Below are positions 46,519 to 55,682 of a DNA stretch of 64,000 nt, piece after piece. The DNA comes from Alkalitalea saponilacus. Lineage in GTDB: Bacteria; Bacteroidota; Bacteroidia; Bacteroidales; Marinilabiliaceae. The notes under the pieces were generated by a model that worked only from the letters and a program-made list of their open reading frames with translations, was not told the DNA's origin and did no database searches. Position 1 is the first letter of the stretch. Each line of letters opens with the position of its first letter. Position numbers and translations under genes: made by a program. The stretch spans positions 175,048 through 239,047 of the forward strand of contig NZ_FUYV01000004.1 of the NCBI RefSeq assembly GCF_900168165.1, written 5' to 3'.

Positions 46519-47615
46519 GTATGAATTTTTGGAAGGAAGCTAAATCACCCTTGTTTATGCTGGCACCCATGGAAGATGTTACAGAAACATCATTTCGTGA
46601 GGTGGTAATGCGGAATAGTAGCCCGGATAATCTGAATATTGTTTTCACGGAGTTTACTTCCACCGACGGTCTTTGTCACCCTAAAGGGCGTGACAAAGTA
46701 TCAGAACGTCTTGTTGTTTCGTCAAGTGAGGCGGCTGTTTTGAAAAGAAAAGGCATTAAGATTGTTGCTCAGATTTGGGGAAATTCACCAGAAAAATTCT
46801 ACAATGCCACTAAACATATCGATGAGCAATATCATTTCGACGGGATTGATATCAACATGGGATGTCCTGTTAAGAATGTAGTTCGCAAAGGATGCTGTTC
46901 AGCTTTGATCGGAAACCCGACACTGGCCGGTGAAATCATACAAGCTACCAAAGAAGCTACCAACTTGCCTGTCAGCGTGAAAACCAGAACCGGAGTTAAA
47001 ACTGTGGTTACCGAAGAGTGGATAGGGTTTATGCTGGAGCAGCAACCCGATGCAATTATTTTGCATGGCCGAACACAGAAACAGATGTCCGATGGTACAG
47101 CCAGTTGGGATGAGATTAAAAAAGCTGCTCAACTTCGCAGTCAGATGGCTTCATCGGTTAAAATCATTGGAAATGGTGATATCACATCCATGCACGAGGC
47201 AAAGGAAAAGGTGTTAAATTATGGAATTGATGGTGCGATGATTGGTCGTGGTATTTTTGCAAACCCTTGGCTCTTTTCAAACGGGGAAAAGCCAACTGTA
47301 ACCGAGCGCCTGAAAACTCTCGAAGACCATTTGCTATTGTTTCGACACAATTGGGAGGGAAAGAAAAACTACCAGATTCTGAAACGTTTTTTTAAAATAT
47401 ATCTTTCCGAATTCCGAGGTGCTGCTGAATTGAGAGCACGTTCAATGGAAACAAACGGATATGATCAGATGTTGGAATTGATCAAAACCGCAAAGGCGGG
47501 TTTTGATCAATATGAAACTGTTCAGACTCCTCCATCTCATCTTCATCCTCCTCATCCTCAAATGGAGGTGGAGGCTTCTGAGGTCCCTCTTTACGGTAAA
47601 CAACTGCAGCCGTAA
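46515..47615 (+). CDS. dus: tRNA-dihydrouridine synthase
   Basis: A 366-residue FMN enzyme that reduces uridine in tRNA D-loops. Motifs: LAPMEDVTETSFR, DINMGCPVKNVVRKGCCSALIGNP with the catalytic cysteine, KTRTGV, and IGNGDI for phosphate binding. The start overlaps trhO by 4 bp. The usual protein end is near residue 333 (KAGFDQ); the 33 residues after it are Pro/His-rich and are read antisense to the acidic tail of the rhomboid gene. This tail may be a read-through artefact of overlapping genes rather than a functional extension. Confidence 0.94.
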   Translation: MSMNFWKEAKSPLFMLAPMEDVTETSFREVVMRNSSPDNLNIVFTEFTSTDGLCHPKGRDKVSERLVVSSSEAAVLKRKGIKIVAQIWGNSPEKFYNATKHIDEQYHFDGIDINMGCPVKNVVRKGCCSALIGNPTLAGEIIQATKEATNLPVSVKTRTGVKTVVTEEWIGFMLEQQPDAIILHGRTQKQMSDGTASWDEIKKAAQLRSQMASSVKIIGNGDITSMHEAKEKVLNYGIDGAMIGRGIFANPWLFSNGEKPTVTERLKTLEDHLLLFRHNWEGKKNYQILKRFFKIYLSEFRGAAELRARSMETNGYDQMLELIKTAKAGFDQYETVQTPPSHLHPPHPQMEVEASEVPLYGKQLQP

Positions 47616-48168
47616 TTCCGGCCATAAATCCCCATAAATGACCTTCCCACGAATGTGGCATCTGCTCGGCCAACGGAAACATTCCCCAAACCAAACTCCC
47701 GTAGAGGAAAACGACAAACAGTGTGACTGACATAAGAGGTATATGCCTGCGAATAACGCCGCTGATGAACAAAAAAGACATCAGACCATATACCACTCCG
47801 CTGGCACCTATATGCCAGGCTTCACGCCCTCCAAACCAGAGCCAGGCTCCGGCCAAAATATAAATGGTAACAAAAACTTTGTAAGCTACTCCCCTGTAGA
47901 AATAAAAAAGAGTAACGCCTAATATGAAAAAAGAGACCGAATTGTTGTACAGATGCTGCCATCCCGAATGTATCAAAGGAGATGTGATAATACCTGTCAA
48001 CCCTTTTATATTTAAAGGATAAACTCCCAGAAAATGGAGATCCATATTTTCGAGCCAAGTCACCAAATGAATCGAAAACATCAATAAGATCATACATACA
48101 GGTAGAATTAAACTATGTATGAAACGGCGTTTCTCTGGTTTTTGATGATTTCCAACAATTTTGAACAT
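47482..48168 (-). CDS. Rhomboid-family intramembrane serine protease
   Basis: A 228-residue membrane protein with six spans. The catalytic serine is Ser123 in GASGVVYG and the histidine is His177 in SWEGHLWGFMAG; HSGWQHLYNN (67-76) provides the oxyanion-loop asparagine. It belongs to the bacterial GlpG-like rhomboids, which cleave membrane proteins near their extracytoplasmic face. The C-terminus after residue 190 is acidic and overlaps the dus 3' end over 134 bp. It starts 10 bp downstream of the threonine aldolase stop, so ltaE and this gene are probably cotranscribed. Confidence 0.9.
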   Translation of the reverse strand: MFKIVGNHQKPEKRRFIHSLILPVCMILLMFSIHLVTWLENMDLHFLGVYPLNIKGLTGIITSPLIHSGWQHLYNNSVSFFILGVTLFYFYRGVAYKVFVTIYILAGAWLWFGGREAWHIGASGVVYGLMSFLFISGVIRRHIPLMSVTLFVVFLYGSLVWGMFPLAEQMPHSWEGHLWGFMAGITAAVVYRKEGPQKPPPPFEDEEDEDEMEESEQFHIDQNPPLRF

Positions 48169-48178
48169 CTGAAGCGTA

Positions 48179-49219
48179 TCAGTTTGTATCTTTTTTGGCT
48201 ATTTCTCTAAGTAATTTGGTAAAACCTTCAATGTCCTCGTCAGTGGTGTCAAAGGCTGTCATCCAACGTACCTCCGAACGATTTTCGTCCCAGGTATAAA
48301 AGAAATATTGCTCCTTCAACGTTTCAATCCATTGCTTTGGTATGATAGCAAAAACACCATTGGCCTCGACTTTTTGCGTAATGCTGACGCCTGGAACTTT
48401 TGATGCTTCTTTAGCCAGTTTCTGCGCCATTTTGTTGGCATGCAATGCATTTAGTCTCCACAGTTCGTTTGTAAAAAATGCGTTAAACTGGGCTGAGATG
48501 AACCGCATTTTACTATGTAACTGCGCCGATTGTTTGCGAATAAATTTTAGTCCGTTTGAAAGGTCTTTATTAAATACTACCACGGCTTCGCCGAACATCA
48601 TTCCGTTTTTGGTTCCCCCAAGTGATAAAACGTCAACCCCTGCATTTGCAGAAGTTTCGGCCATTGAGCAATTCAATGCCGCTGCCGCATTAGATAACCT
48701 GGCACCATCCATATGAACCAGTAAACCTCTATCGTGAGCCCAACTGCAAAGGGCTTTTAACTCAAGCAAAGAATAGAGAGTTCCCATTTCGGTACTTTGC
48801 GTTATGGAAATGACTTTTGGTTGCACATGATGCTCCACTCCTCCTCCAGTCAGATATGGTTCAATCAATTCCGGGGTAAGTTTTCCATCAGGCGACCAGA
48901 TATCGATCAGTTTGCAACCGGTCTGCTTTTCCGGAGCGCCGCACTCATCCACATTAATATGTGCCGTGTGGGCACATATGACTGCTTCATATGGTCGTGC
49001 CATGGCCTGAAGAGCTATGATATTGGCTCCTGTGCCATTATAAACAAAAAAAGTTTCGGTTTCCTCCCCAAACTCCTTTTTAAAAAGATTTAAGCAGTCT
49101 TGGGTGTAAACATCTCCTCCATAACCAACAGTATGTCCGTTGTTTACATCGTTAAGCGCTTGCATAATCAGTGGGTGTACCCCGGCATTGTTATCACTTG
49201 CAAATCCCCGTTTGTTCAT
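48179..49219 (-). CDS. ltaE: Low-specificity L-threonine aldolase
   Basis: A 346-residue PLP enzyme that cleaves threonine (and allo-threonine) into glycine and acetaldehyde. Signatures: MNKRGFASDNNAGVHP near the start, FVYNGTGANIIAL, VHMDGARLSNAA and the PLP-lysine motif LSLGGTKNG. The C-terminal domain is complete. It is the upstream partner of the rhomboid gene on the same strand. Confidence 0.93.
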   Translation of the reverse strand: MNKRGFASDNNAGVHPLIMQALNDVNNGHTVGYGGDVYTQDCLNLFKKEFGEETETFFVYNGTGANIIALQAMARPYEAVICAHTAHINVDECGAPEKQTGCKLIDIWSPDGKLTPELIEPYLTGGGVEHHVQPKVISITQSTEMGTLYSLLELKALCSWAHDRGLLVHMDGARLSNAAAALNCSMAETSANAGVDVLSLGGTKNGMMFGEAVVVFNKDLSNGLKFIRKQSAQLHSKMRFISAQFNAFFTNELWRLNALHANKMAQKLAKEASKVPGVSITQKVEANGVFAIIPKQWIETLKEQYFFYTWDENRSEVRWMTAFDTTDEDIEGFTKLLREIAKKDTN

Positions 49220-49309
49220 CTTTTTTTATTTCAAATGTAATCAATTTTAAGTGAAAATAGCTTCATCTTATTTAGGCAGGGAGGAAAAACAGGACGATAA
49301 GAATGCATA

Positions 49310-49345
49310 AAAGCACACAAATTTTTTAAAAAATTTGTGTGCTTT
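49310..49345 (-). terminator. Perfect 36-bp palindrome terminating the universal stress gene
   Basis: AAAGCACACAAATTTTTT and its exact complement with no loop bases (centre 49327/49328). The hairpin ends with a T-rich arm. It lies 52 bp after the stop codon of the universal stress protein gene and 91 bp before the ltaE start. Confidence 0.8.
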
Positions 49346-49396
49346 CCGGTCAATTAATCTTCTCTAAACTCTGATCCGGTCAATTTACAAAATCAT

Positions 49397-50515
49397 TTAA
49401 GCATGAAACACCAGCATTGGGGTATTGGTATGAAACAGCATCTTCTTGCCTATGGATGGATTAACCAATCTGGCCACAAGGTTTCTTCTTCTTGTTGTCA
49501 AACTGATGATGTCAATTTTGTTTTTCCTGATGTACCACTCCAACCCCACCCAAAAATCTTCGTTTTCAATCAAATCGCATTCAACTTTGATGTTAGGTAG
49601 TTTCTCTTCCACGTGCTTTTTAAGTCCGTCCAATTTGAGTTTGTCCCATTTGCTCTCTGAATGTGGGCCAACGTGAACAAAGAAAACTTTTACATCAAGG
49701 GGTTTTACAATTCGTTCAAGTTTATCCAATGCCTTAAAATCCGACTCTTCGAAATTGGTGGCATAAAGTACGTTTTTAATATTATCGATGCCTTGATAGT
49801 TAAAATCCTCGGGAACGGCTAATACAGGCACTTTGGCCAGTTCCATAACCTCAGCAGTAACACTTCCAATTAAATCATTGGCTTTTCGGTTGCGTCCTCT
49901 TGTGCCCATTATAATGACAGTTGGCTGATATTCTTCACTGAAATGGAGGATCTCCTCTTCGGCAACTCCGCGAAGCAGTTTGTGCTTTATGCCAATTTTC
50001 GACTGGTATTGATCCTTATTCTTCTCCTTAAATTTTTTAAGAAAAATCTTCATGTCAGCATCGGCTTTCTCCTCCATGTCTACCATCATTTCATCCAAAC
50101 TGGTATCATAAACATAGGCTTCAGAAAAGGGAAGTGTGTTTATAACCGGGTTAAAATAGACATGGAGAACAGTAATTTCTGCATTCAGGCGTGATGCCCA
50201 ATCAAGAGCCATATCAGAGGCTTTTTCAGAATAGTCACTGAAGTCAACCGGCAACAGAATGCGTGGCTTGGGTGGGCGCCCGGATTTTTTCTCCGTGAAT
50301 TTCATGATGCCCGGCTCCTCAATGCTTTCCATTATTTTCATAGCCTTTTCAAGGTCAGACTCTCTGATCCTGATTTTAACACTGGCATTTACAGCTCCCT
50401 CAATCAAGTTGGCATTTTGAAGAAAACATTCAATACCTTCTGAGTCAAGAATATTTTGTAATACCTGTGCATGTTGAAAATTGTGTGTGGCTAAAGTGAT
50501 TATCTTTTCTTCCAT
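49397..50515 (-). CDS. Universal stress protein, tandem Usp with N-terminal DUF2007-like domain
   Basis: A 372-residue protein. Residues 1-66 (LATHNFQHAQVLQNILDSEGIECFLQN) look like the DUF2007/signal-transducing PII-like module, which Bacteroidota use as a putative regulatory domain. Two Usp folds follow: Usp1 (about 85-215) has the ATP-binding signature GTRGRNRKANDLIGS, and Usp2 (about 228-372) ends with a shortened version (RRRNLVARLVNPSIGKK). The pair mimics a Usp homodimer. It is likely a cytoplasmic stress or energy sensor. Its promoter lies in the gap at 50516-50650. Confidence 0.88.
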   Translation of the reverse strand: MEEKIITLATHNFQHAQVLQNILDSEGIECFLQNANLIEGAVNASVKIRIRESDLEKAMKIMESIEEPGIMKFTEKKSGRPPKPRILLPVDFSDYSEKASDMALDWASRLNAEITVLHVYFNPVINTLPFSEAYVYDTSLDEMMVDMEEKADADMKIFLKKFKEKNKDQYQSKIGIKHKLLRGVAEEEILHFSEEYQPTVIIMGTRGRNRKANDLIGSVTAEVMELAKVPVLAVPEDFNYQGIDNIKNVLYATNFEESDFKALDKLERIVKPLDVKVFFVHVGPHSESKWDKLKLDGLKKHVEEKLPNIKVECDLIENEDFWVGLEWYIRKNKIDIISLTTRRRNLVARLVNPSIGKKMLFHTNTPMLVFHA

Positions 50516-50950
50516 GATAAATGGGGTTTTAGTTCACTATTATTCTCTTAATTTAACAAAACCACATGAAAAAAACAAGTAAATATTTTTACTTTTAACC
50601 AATAAGATCGGAAATAGAAACTGGAAAAGCAGAATAGCAGAAACTCTGATTTACCAAAAAAGCCGGAGAATTCCGGCTTTTTTGGTAAGATTGGTCAGGG
50701 TTAAAAGTGAAAGATATAAAGTGGGGTTTGCGGGTGTCAATTTGATATTGTAAAATAAGCGCTAAGTGTTGAATTATCCTAGGTTTTATTTTCTATTGCG
50801 TGCATTTTAACGCATGTAGCATAGGTGAAGTGTTTTAATTACAATTACTTAAATATTGGAGATTTAACGCATGATGTTTATTGATAAAACATGTGAAATC
50901 ATAAAAATCTCACTACGTCTTGAGAGTTAAATCTACTTTTTGCAGATGTT
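50516..50950. other. Gap with a strong hairpin and no gene
   Basis: About 435 bp. It includes a 17-bp perfect inverted repeat at 50651-50688 (listed separately). The remaining sequence, 50689-50950, downstream of the HTH regulator, is AT-rich with no coding frame; the transcript of that gene would have a 3' region of about 260 bases if it stops at this hairpin. Confidence 0.5.
50651..50688 (-). terminator. Terminator downstream of the HTH regulator gene
   Basis: TTACCAAAAAAGCCGGA and its complement (17 bp perfect) with a GAAT loop. It is symmetrical, with T runs in both directions. Confidence 0.85.
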
Positions 50951-51847
50951 TTAAAGCAGCATCAATACTTTTTCTATCTCCGGATATTGATTGGAATACT
51001 CGCTGAGTTTCTTCCTCAGATTGGATTTGCGTACCCTCAAATTGCCCTGTGTGATTCCGATGAGTGTTGCAACCTGTTTCGAGGACATTTCGCAATAAAA
51101 TAGAAATAAAATGATCTTTTCTCCGGTTGTCAGAGAAATATCTTTTGGTATATCAAAATATGAATAGAAAAGGTCTTCGTGTATGATCTCATTCAGAATA
51201 GCATTAAACTCATTTTTCATGGTTTGAAGTTCCATCTGAATGGCTTGATGCATGTCAGAATTATCTTTAATAAAGCGGTATGAAAGTTGTTCAAGCCGTT
51301 CCTGAGTCGCGACGTGTCTCAACGTAAGCTGATGATAAAGAGCCAGCAGATGCTCCTTCTGAGCCTTTTCCTTACTTATTTGTATAGTCCATGACTCCGC
51401 AACCTGACGCATTAAAATCTCTTTTTCCAGACTGGAGTTTTTTTGTTTCAGCTTCAGCCGAAATAAAAATATGATAAAAACCAGCAATAGAACAGCAAAA
51501 ATGATTGTAATGAATATCTGATGAATCTGTTGTTTTCTCTGGACTTCAGCAACTTCAAGAATGGTTTGAATACATTGAGGCTGGTTCTCTTCAGCAGCCA
51601 ATGGACAATTCTCAATGGCAAATTGCAGAGCTTCCAGCTCCTCCTTTTGAAAATGAGCAAAACTGATCACTGTCTCATTGGATTCAAAATTGCTCCCGGA
51701 CAAATCTGAAAAAGAGAAAAATGTAACGAGAGTACTATAAAATATAAGGCATTTATATTCCTGAAGTTTATGAATCCCCTTTCTTATCTTTTTTTCAGAA
51801 AAAAGGGCGTCATTCAAAATTCTCATTACTAATAGACAGATCTTCAT
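50951..51847 (-). CDS. Membrane-associated HTH regulator
   Basis: About 298 residues from the ATG at 51847, chosen because a TAACTTTG promoter box (51871-51878) lies upstream of it and inside the longer open frame that begins at 51895. The N-terminal 40 residues contain a hydrophobic export segment (YKCLIFYSTLVTFFSF), and a membrane span lies near 115-135 (FITIIFAVLLLVFIIFLF). A coiled coil follows. The C-terminal LuxR-like HTH (LTTGEKIILFLFYCEMSSKQVATLIG) should bind DNA from the cytoplasmic side. This matches the Bacteroidota one-component membrane regulators that usually carry TPR sensor domains; here the periplasmic part is short and has no TPR. Target genes are unknown. Confidence 0.78.
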   Translation of the reverse strand: MKICLLVMRILNDALFSEKKIRKGIHKLQEYKCLIFYSTLVTFFSFSDLSGSNFESNETVISFAHFQKEELEALQFAIENCPLAAEENQPQCIQTILEVAEVQRKQQIHQIFITIIFAVLLLVFIIFLFRLKLKQKNSSLEKEILMRQVAESWTIQISKEKAQKEHLLALYHQLTLRHVATQERLEQLSYRFIKDNSDMHQAIQMELQTMKNEFNAILNEIIHEDLFYSYFDIPKDISLTTGEKIILFLFYCEMSSKQVATLIGITQGNLRVRKSNLRKKLSEYSNQYPEIEKVLMLL

Positions 51848-51870
51848 TTTTGAATCTTCATCAAAATTTG

Positions 51871-51878
51871 CAAAGTTA
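51871..51878 (-). promoter_or_regulatory. TAACTTTG promoter box of the HTH regulator
   Basis: On the minus strand TAACTTTG fits TAnnTTTG exactly, with TSS expected near 51864, about 17 bases before the ATG at 51847. It determines the preferred start codon. Confidence 0.5.
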
Positions 51879-52090
51879 CAATTTTGACCGGGCACATTTC
51901 CAGAGGAGGAATTCTTTATTGGTTACAATCTCAGATGTAATATATTATATCTCAGGTTGTGTTAGGCCAAAATCATGAAATTATAAATGAAGTCAGGGTA
52001 AAGTTCTTAATATGAGTGGTTTTATTTAAGATTCAGAATGTAAAAATAAAAAGTTTTTTCTACCTTATCAAAAAAAAATAATTTAATCAA

Positions 52091-54325
52091 TTATCCAACT
52101 GCATCGATGCGTGATACCGACAAAACACCTTTAACCTCTTTTACTTTTTTAATTAACGTATTTAATATTTGATTATTATTTACGAACACAGAAACAGTGC
52201 CCTCAAATAATCCTTCTTTGGAGTCGACTGAAATTGATCGGGTTTTTAGTTTCAACTCCTTGGAAATGATTTGGGAAATGTTACTGACGATTCCAATATC
52301 GTCCTCCCCCAGAACTTTTATGGCAGCCAGATAACTGCCTCCTGCTTCACCAGTCCAACGAGCCTGAATGATACGGTAACTGAATTTAGTGTGCATTTCG
52401 TTTGCATTGGGACAATTATTTCTATGGATGCGGATTCCACCCGAAACAGAAACAAACCCAAAAATTTCATCTCCAAAAATGGGATTACAACATTTTGCCA
52501 GTTTAAAATCAACGTTGGTGAGGTTTTTGTCAATTAATAGAACATCATCGCCTTGCAGTTGACCGTCATCCTGAGGTGGAGCAACAAAGTTCTCAGCACT
52601 TCGCCCTGATTGACGGGATTCAGCATGATCCCGTTCATGATCTTTACGATCCTGCTGTTGAATAAACTCTTTTATTGCTACTACGTCCAGTTTTTCCAAG
52701 GCAATATCTCGAAAGAAATCATTTACACTTTTAAATTTAAAGTGTTTAACCATCACTCCTGTTAACTGGTCGCTGAGATCTATTTTCCAATTCTTTAAGC
52801 GTCTTACAAGGAGTTCTCTTCCAAGCTCTGATTCCTTATACTGAATATCGCGCAGCGCTTGTTTTAGCTTGGTTTTTGCCTTAGAGGTTACAACTATTTG
52901 TAACCAATCCTGTTTCGGTTCCTGATTGGAAGTGGTTTGTATATCTACCTGGTCACCATTTTGAAGAACATGTCGAATGCTCACGTTTTTATCGTTTACG
53001 CGAGCTCCTGCACATTTTTTCCCGACTTCGGAATGAATGTCAAATGCGAAATCCAACACAGTAGCTCCCTTGGGAAGCCTCCTCAGGTCGCCTTTGGGAG
53101 TAAAAACAAATACCTCCTCGTCATATAGGTTTAGCTTAAAGTCGTCAATGAAATCAACGGCATTAAGTTCTGGGTTTTCAAGTATATCACGAATGTTAGC
53201 CAGCCACATATCCAATCCCTGATCACCTTTCACTCCTTTGTATTTCCAGTGGGCAGCCAATCCTCTTTCGGCTACTTCGTCCATCCGTTTGGATCGGATT
53301 TGCACCTCCACCCATTTATTTCCGGGTCCTAATACGGTTGTATGAAGCGATTCATAACCGTTACTTTTGGGAATGGATAACCAGTCGCGCATGCGACTGG
53401 GATTGGGCTGATATTTATCGGCCACAACTGAATAAACTTTCCAGCAATCTGCTTTTTCGTGTTTTTGAGGACTGTCCAGTATAACACGGATCGCAAAAAG
53501 GTCATAAACCTGTTCAAATTCAACCTTTTGCTTCTGCATTTTGTTGAAAATGGAGTGAATGGTCTTGGTTCTACCCTTAATGTCAAACTTTAAATTATAT
53601 TGCTCAAGTTCCTCTTTAATAGGGTCTATAAACTCCTTAATATATTTCTCCCGAGCGCGTTTGGTTTCATTCAGTTTTTTGGCAATAAATTTATACATAT
53701 CGCGGTTTGTATATTTCATAACGAGGTCTTCCATCTCCGATTTGATGGTGTACAAACCTAAACGATGCGCCATTGGAGCATATAAATACGATATTTCAGA
53801 AGCGATCTTCAACTGTAACTCCCTATCGTATAAATCCAGAGTACGGATGGTCTGAAGTCTTTCAGCTATAATGATCAGTATTACCCGTACATCCTGAGCA
53901 AATGTGAGCAACAGTTTTCTGAAATTTTCGGATTGAATGGATACATTCCTTTGATAAAGATCGAATACCTTCACTAGTCCATCCATGATATTAGCAACCT
54001 GTGAACCAAATTGCTTTTGAATCTGATCAATGGATTGATCAGATTTCCGAACGGTATCATAGAGTAAGGCACATATAAGTGAGGTTCTGCCAAGACCAAT
54101 TTCTTCCAGCGCAATGGTGGCCACTTCAAGGGAATGAACAATCGAGAGTTTACCTGATAACCGACGATCAAAACCAGCCTGTTCGAGCGACAGCTCAATT
54201 GCTTTTCTAATTTGTTTGATATCATCCCAGTTAAGAACATTACGAGAGGCTCTGAGTAACTTTTGATACGCCTGAATAATCTCTTTCCGATCTTCGGTTG
54301 ATATGTTGGCTAGTCTTGTTTCCAT
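52091..54325 (-). CDS. relA: RelA-type (p)ppGpp synthetase with degenerate hydrolase domain
   Basis: A 744-residue long RSH protein that makes the stringent-response alarmone. HD-domain position: H64 is kept, but the HD pair reads Tyr89-Asp90 (LLYDTVRKSD instead of LLHDVIEDT) and the DRLHNMRT motif reads ERLQTIRT, so hydrolase activity is probably lost. The synthetase domain is intact (RTKTIHSIFNKM, YDLFAIRVI, RDWLSIPKSNGYESLHT, EVQIRSKRMDEVAE). TGS domain about 400-465, then helical region, ACT domain from 670. A separate SpoT with active hydrolase should exist elsewhere in the genome. The 3' end lies against an AT-rich spacer without a clear terminator. Confidence 0.92.
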   Translation of the reverse strand: METRLANISTEDRKEIIQAYQKLLRASRNVLNWDDIKQIRKAIELSLEQAGFDRRLSGKLSIVHSLEVATIALEEIGLGRTSLICALLYDTVRKSDQSIDQIQKQFGSQVANIMDGLVKVFDLYQRNVSIQSENFRKLLLTFAQDVRVILIIIAERLQTIRTLDLYDRELQLKIASEISYLYAPMAHRLGLYTIKSEMEDLVMKYTNRDMYKFIAKKLNETKRAREKYIKEFIDPIKEELEQYNLKFDIKGRTKTIHSIFNKMQKQKVEFEQVYDLFAIRVILDSPQKHEKADCWKVYSVVADKYQPNPSRMRDWLSIPKSNGYESLHTTVLGPGNKWVEVQIRSKRMDEVAERGLAAHWKYKGVKGDQGLDMWLANIRDILENPELNAVDFIDDFKLNLYDEEVFVFTPKGDLRRLPKGATVLDFAFDIHSEVGKKCAGARVNDKNVSIRHVLQNGDQVDIQTTSNQEPKQDWLQIVVTSKAKTKLKQALRDIQYKESELGRELLVRRLKNWKIDLSDQLTGVMVKHFKFKSVNDFFRDIALEKLDVVAIKEFIQQQDRKDHERDHAESRQSGRSAENFVAPPQDDGQLQGDDVLLIDKNLTNVDFKLAKCCNPIFGDEIFGFVSVSGGIRIHRNNCPNANEMHTKFSYRIIQARWTGEAGGSYLAAIKVLGEDDIGIVSNISQIISKELKLKTRSISVDSKEGLFEGTVSVFVNNNQILNTLIKKVKEVKGVLSVSRIDAVG

Positions 54326-55165
54326 CTTTTCTCCGGTTTAATGTCTATCTCTGACAACATGCGGTGCATGTTGGGTTGAAATTTGAAGGGTTTCTTTGTG
54401 TAAAGATAAAACAATCCGTTTAATGAATGATATGGAGTTTTTATTCCCCGAGGAATCGTAATTATGCGTTGAAATACAGTCATTTAATTTGTTTTATCAA
54501 TTTTGTTGGATACCTAATGATATTGTTTTTAAAATATTATTATTTAGTTATATATAGCTTTTTTACTAAATTATAACTTTAATATTAAAATATGAAGAGC
54601 CAGAATCTGCCACAAACAGATGTTTAAATCTTTTAAGTTTTTTTACAACATCTTTTTTTGATTACTGATTGCTGGGAACAGATGGATAATTATCGATTTT
54701 TATTAACAAAGGTTAGACAGCGGCATTCCAATGGCTTCTTCAATAAATTTAATGATGGTAAAAAGAACATTATTGAGGTCAGTTGGTTTATTTATTAACC
54801 ATGATTCATGAATTGCATATTTGACTTTTTGATAATTAAGTCCTATATTTATTATTACTGAAAAAGTTAGATAACACGCCGATCTTAAACGGTTATTTAA
54901 TTTTAATGCAGCAACTTCGAATCAGGGCATGTTTAAATGTTCTGTTGACTGAATCAATAGTTCACATGTCCCGAATTTCACAGGGTAAAAAAGTTGGTTA
55001 AAAGTAAGTTGTCGTTTGTATAGCGTAATTCTTAAATAGATAAAAATAAAATTTTTTCAATGGTTTAACGAACTATTGATATTTACAATTAAAAATAGGG
55101 TAATAGATCCCAGTTTTATAGAATATTGAAAATCAATATATTGTTTAACCTAAAAAACATGTATT
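54326..55165. other. AT-rich 0.84-kb gap
   Basis: No supported gene. It carries a 38-codon open frame (54682-54798, plus; MDNYRFLLTKVRQRHSNGFF) that I cannot link to any family. The rest is low-complexity. The promoter for the YtxH gene should lie near 55040-55150, but no clean TAnnTTTG box is visible. Confidence 0.5.
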
Positions 55166-55447
55166 ATGAGAAGTGCAGGATCATTTATAGGAGGTTTACT
55201 GGCTGGCGCAGCTTTAGGCGCAACCATTGCATTGTTATATGCACCTCAGTCGGGTGAAGATACCCGCAAGCAAATCAAGAAGAAAGTTGATGAATTGGAA
55301 GATGAGTTGGATGTTCTTAGAGGAAAACTTAAAACCAAAGGAGGTGAATTAAAGGAGGATATCAAACAAAGAATCCATGAAGTTGAAGGAAGAATTGAGA
55401 AAATGGTGAATGAATATAAAAAGCCTCAGGAAGCAAAAGCTAAATAG
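55166..55447 (+). CDS. YtxH-domain small membrane protein
   Basis: A 93-residue protein. A glycine-rich membrane segment (FIGGLLAGAALGATIALLYAPQSG) starts at residue 7, then a long charged coiled coil (KKKVDELEDELDVLRGKLKTKG) and a KxEAKAK tail. This is the YtxH family (PF12732), linked to general stress response in Firmicutes. It begins a plus-strand group with a holin-like protein and a small charged protein, all likely at the inner membrane. Confidence 0.88.
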   Translation: MRSAGSFIGGLLAGAALGATIALLYAPQSGEDTRKQIKKKVDELEDELDVLRGKLKTKGGELKEDIKQRIHEVEGRIEKMVNEYKKPQEAKAK

Positions 55448-55682
55448 GTATTAAGAACCAATGCTTTTTGCAAAGCATTGCCACATTTTATCGCAATTAA
55501 TCATTTTTTCAAGGATTTAAAAATCCTGCATCCGGCCATGCTCGCTTTACATCGGGTTCTGCCGGATGTTTTGTTTGAACTGTTTCCCAAATAAGATATA
55601 AGGAGAATATAACTACTACTGTAAAGAAATTTGATATATTTACATACAGTACTTACACAACCTCACTAAACCAAAATGTACT

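Noticed and set aside
54682-54798. 38-codon frame MDNYRFLLTKVRQRH...
   Set aside because: Short, with no recognised relatives; kept only as a note.
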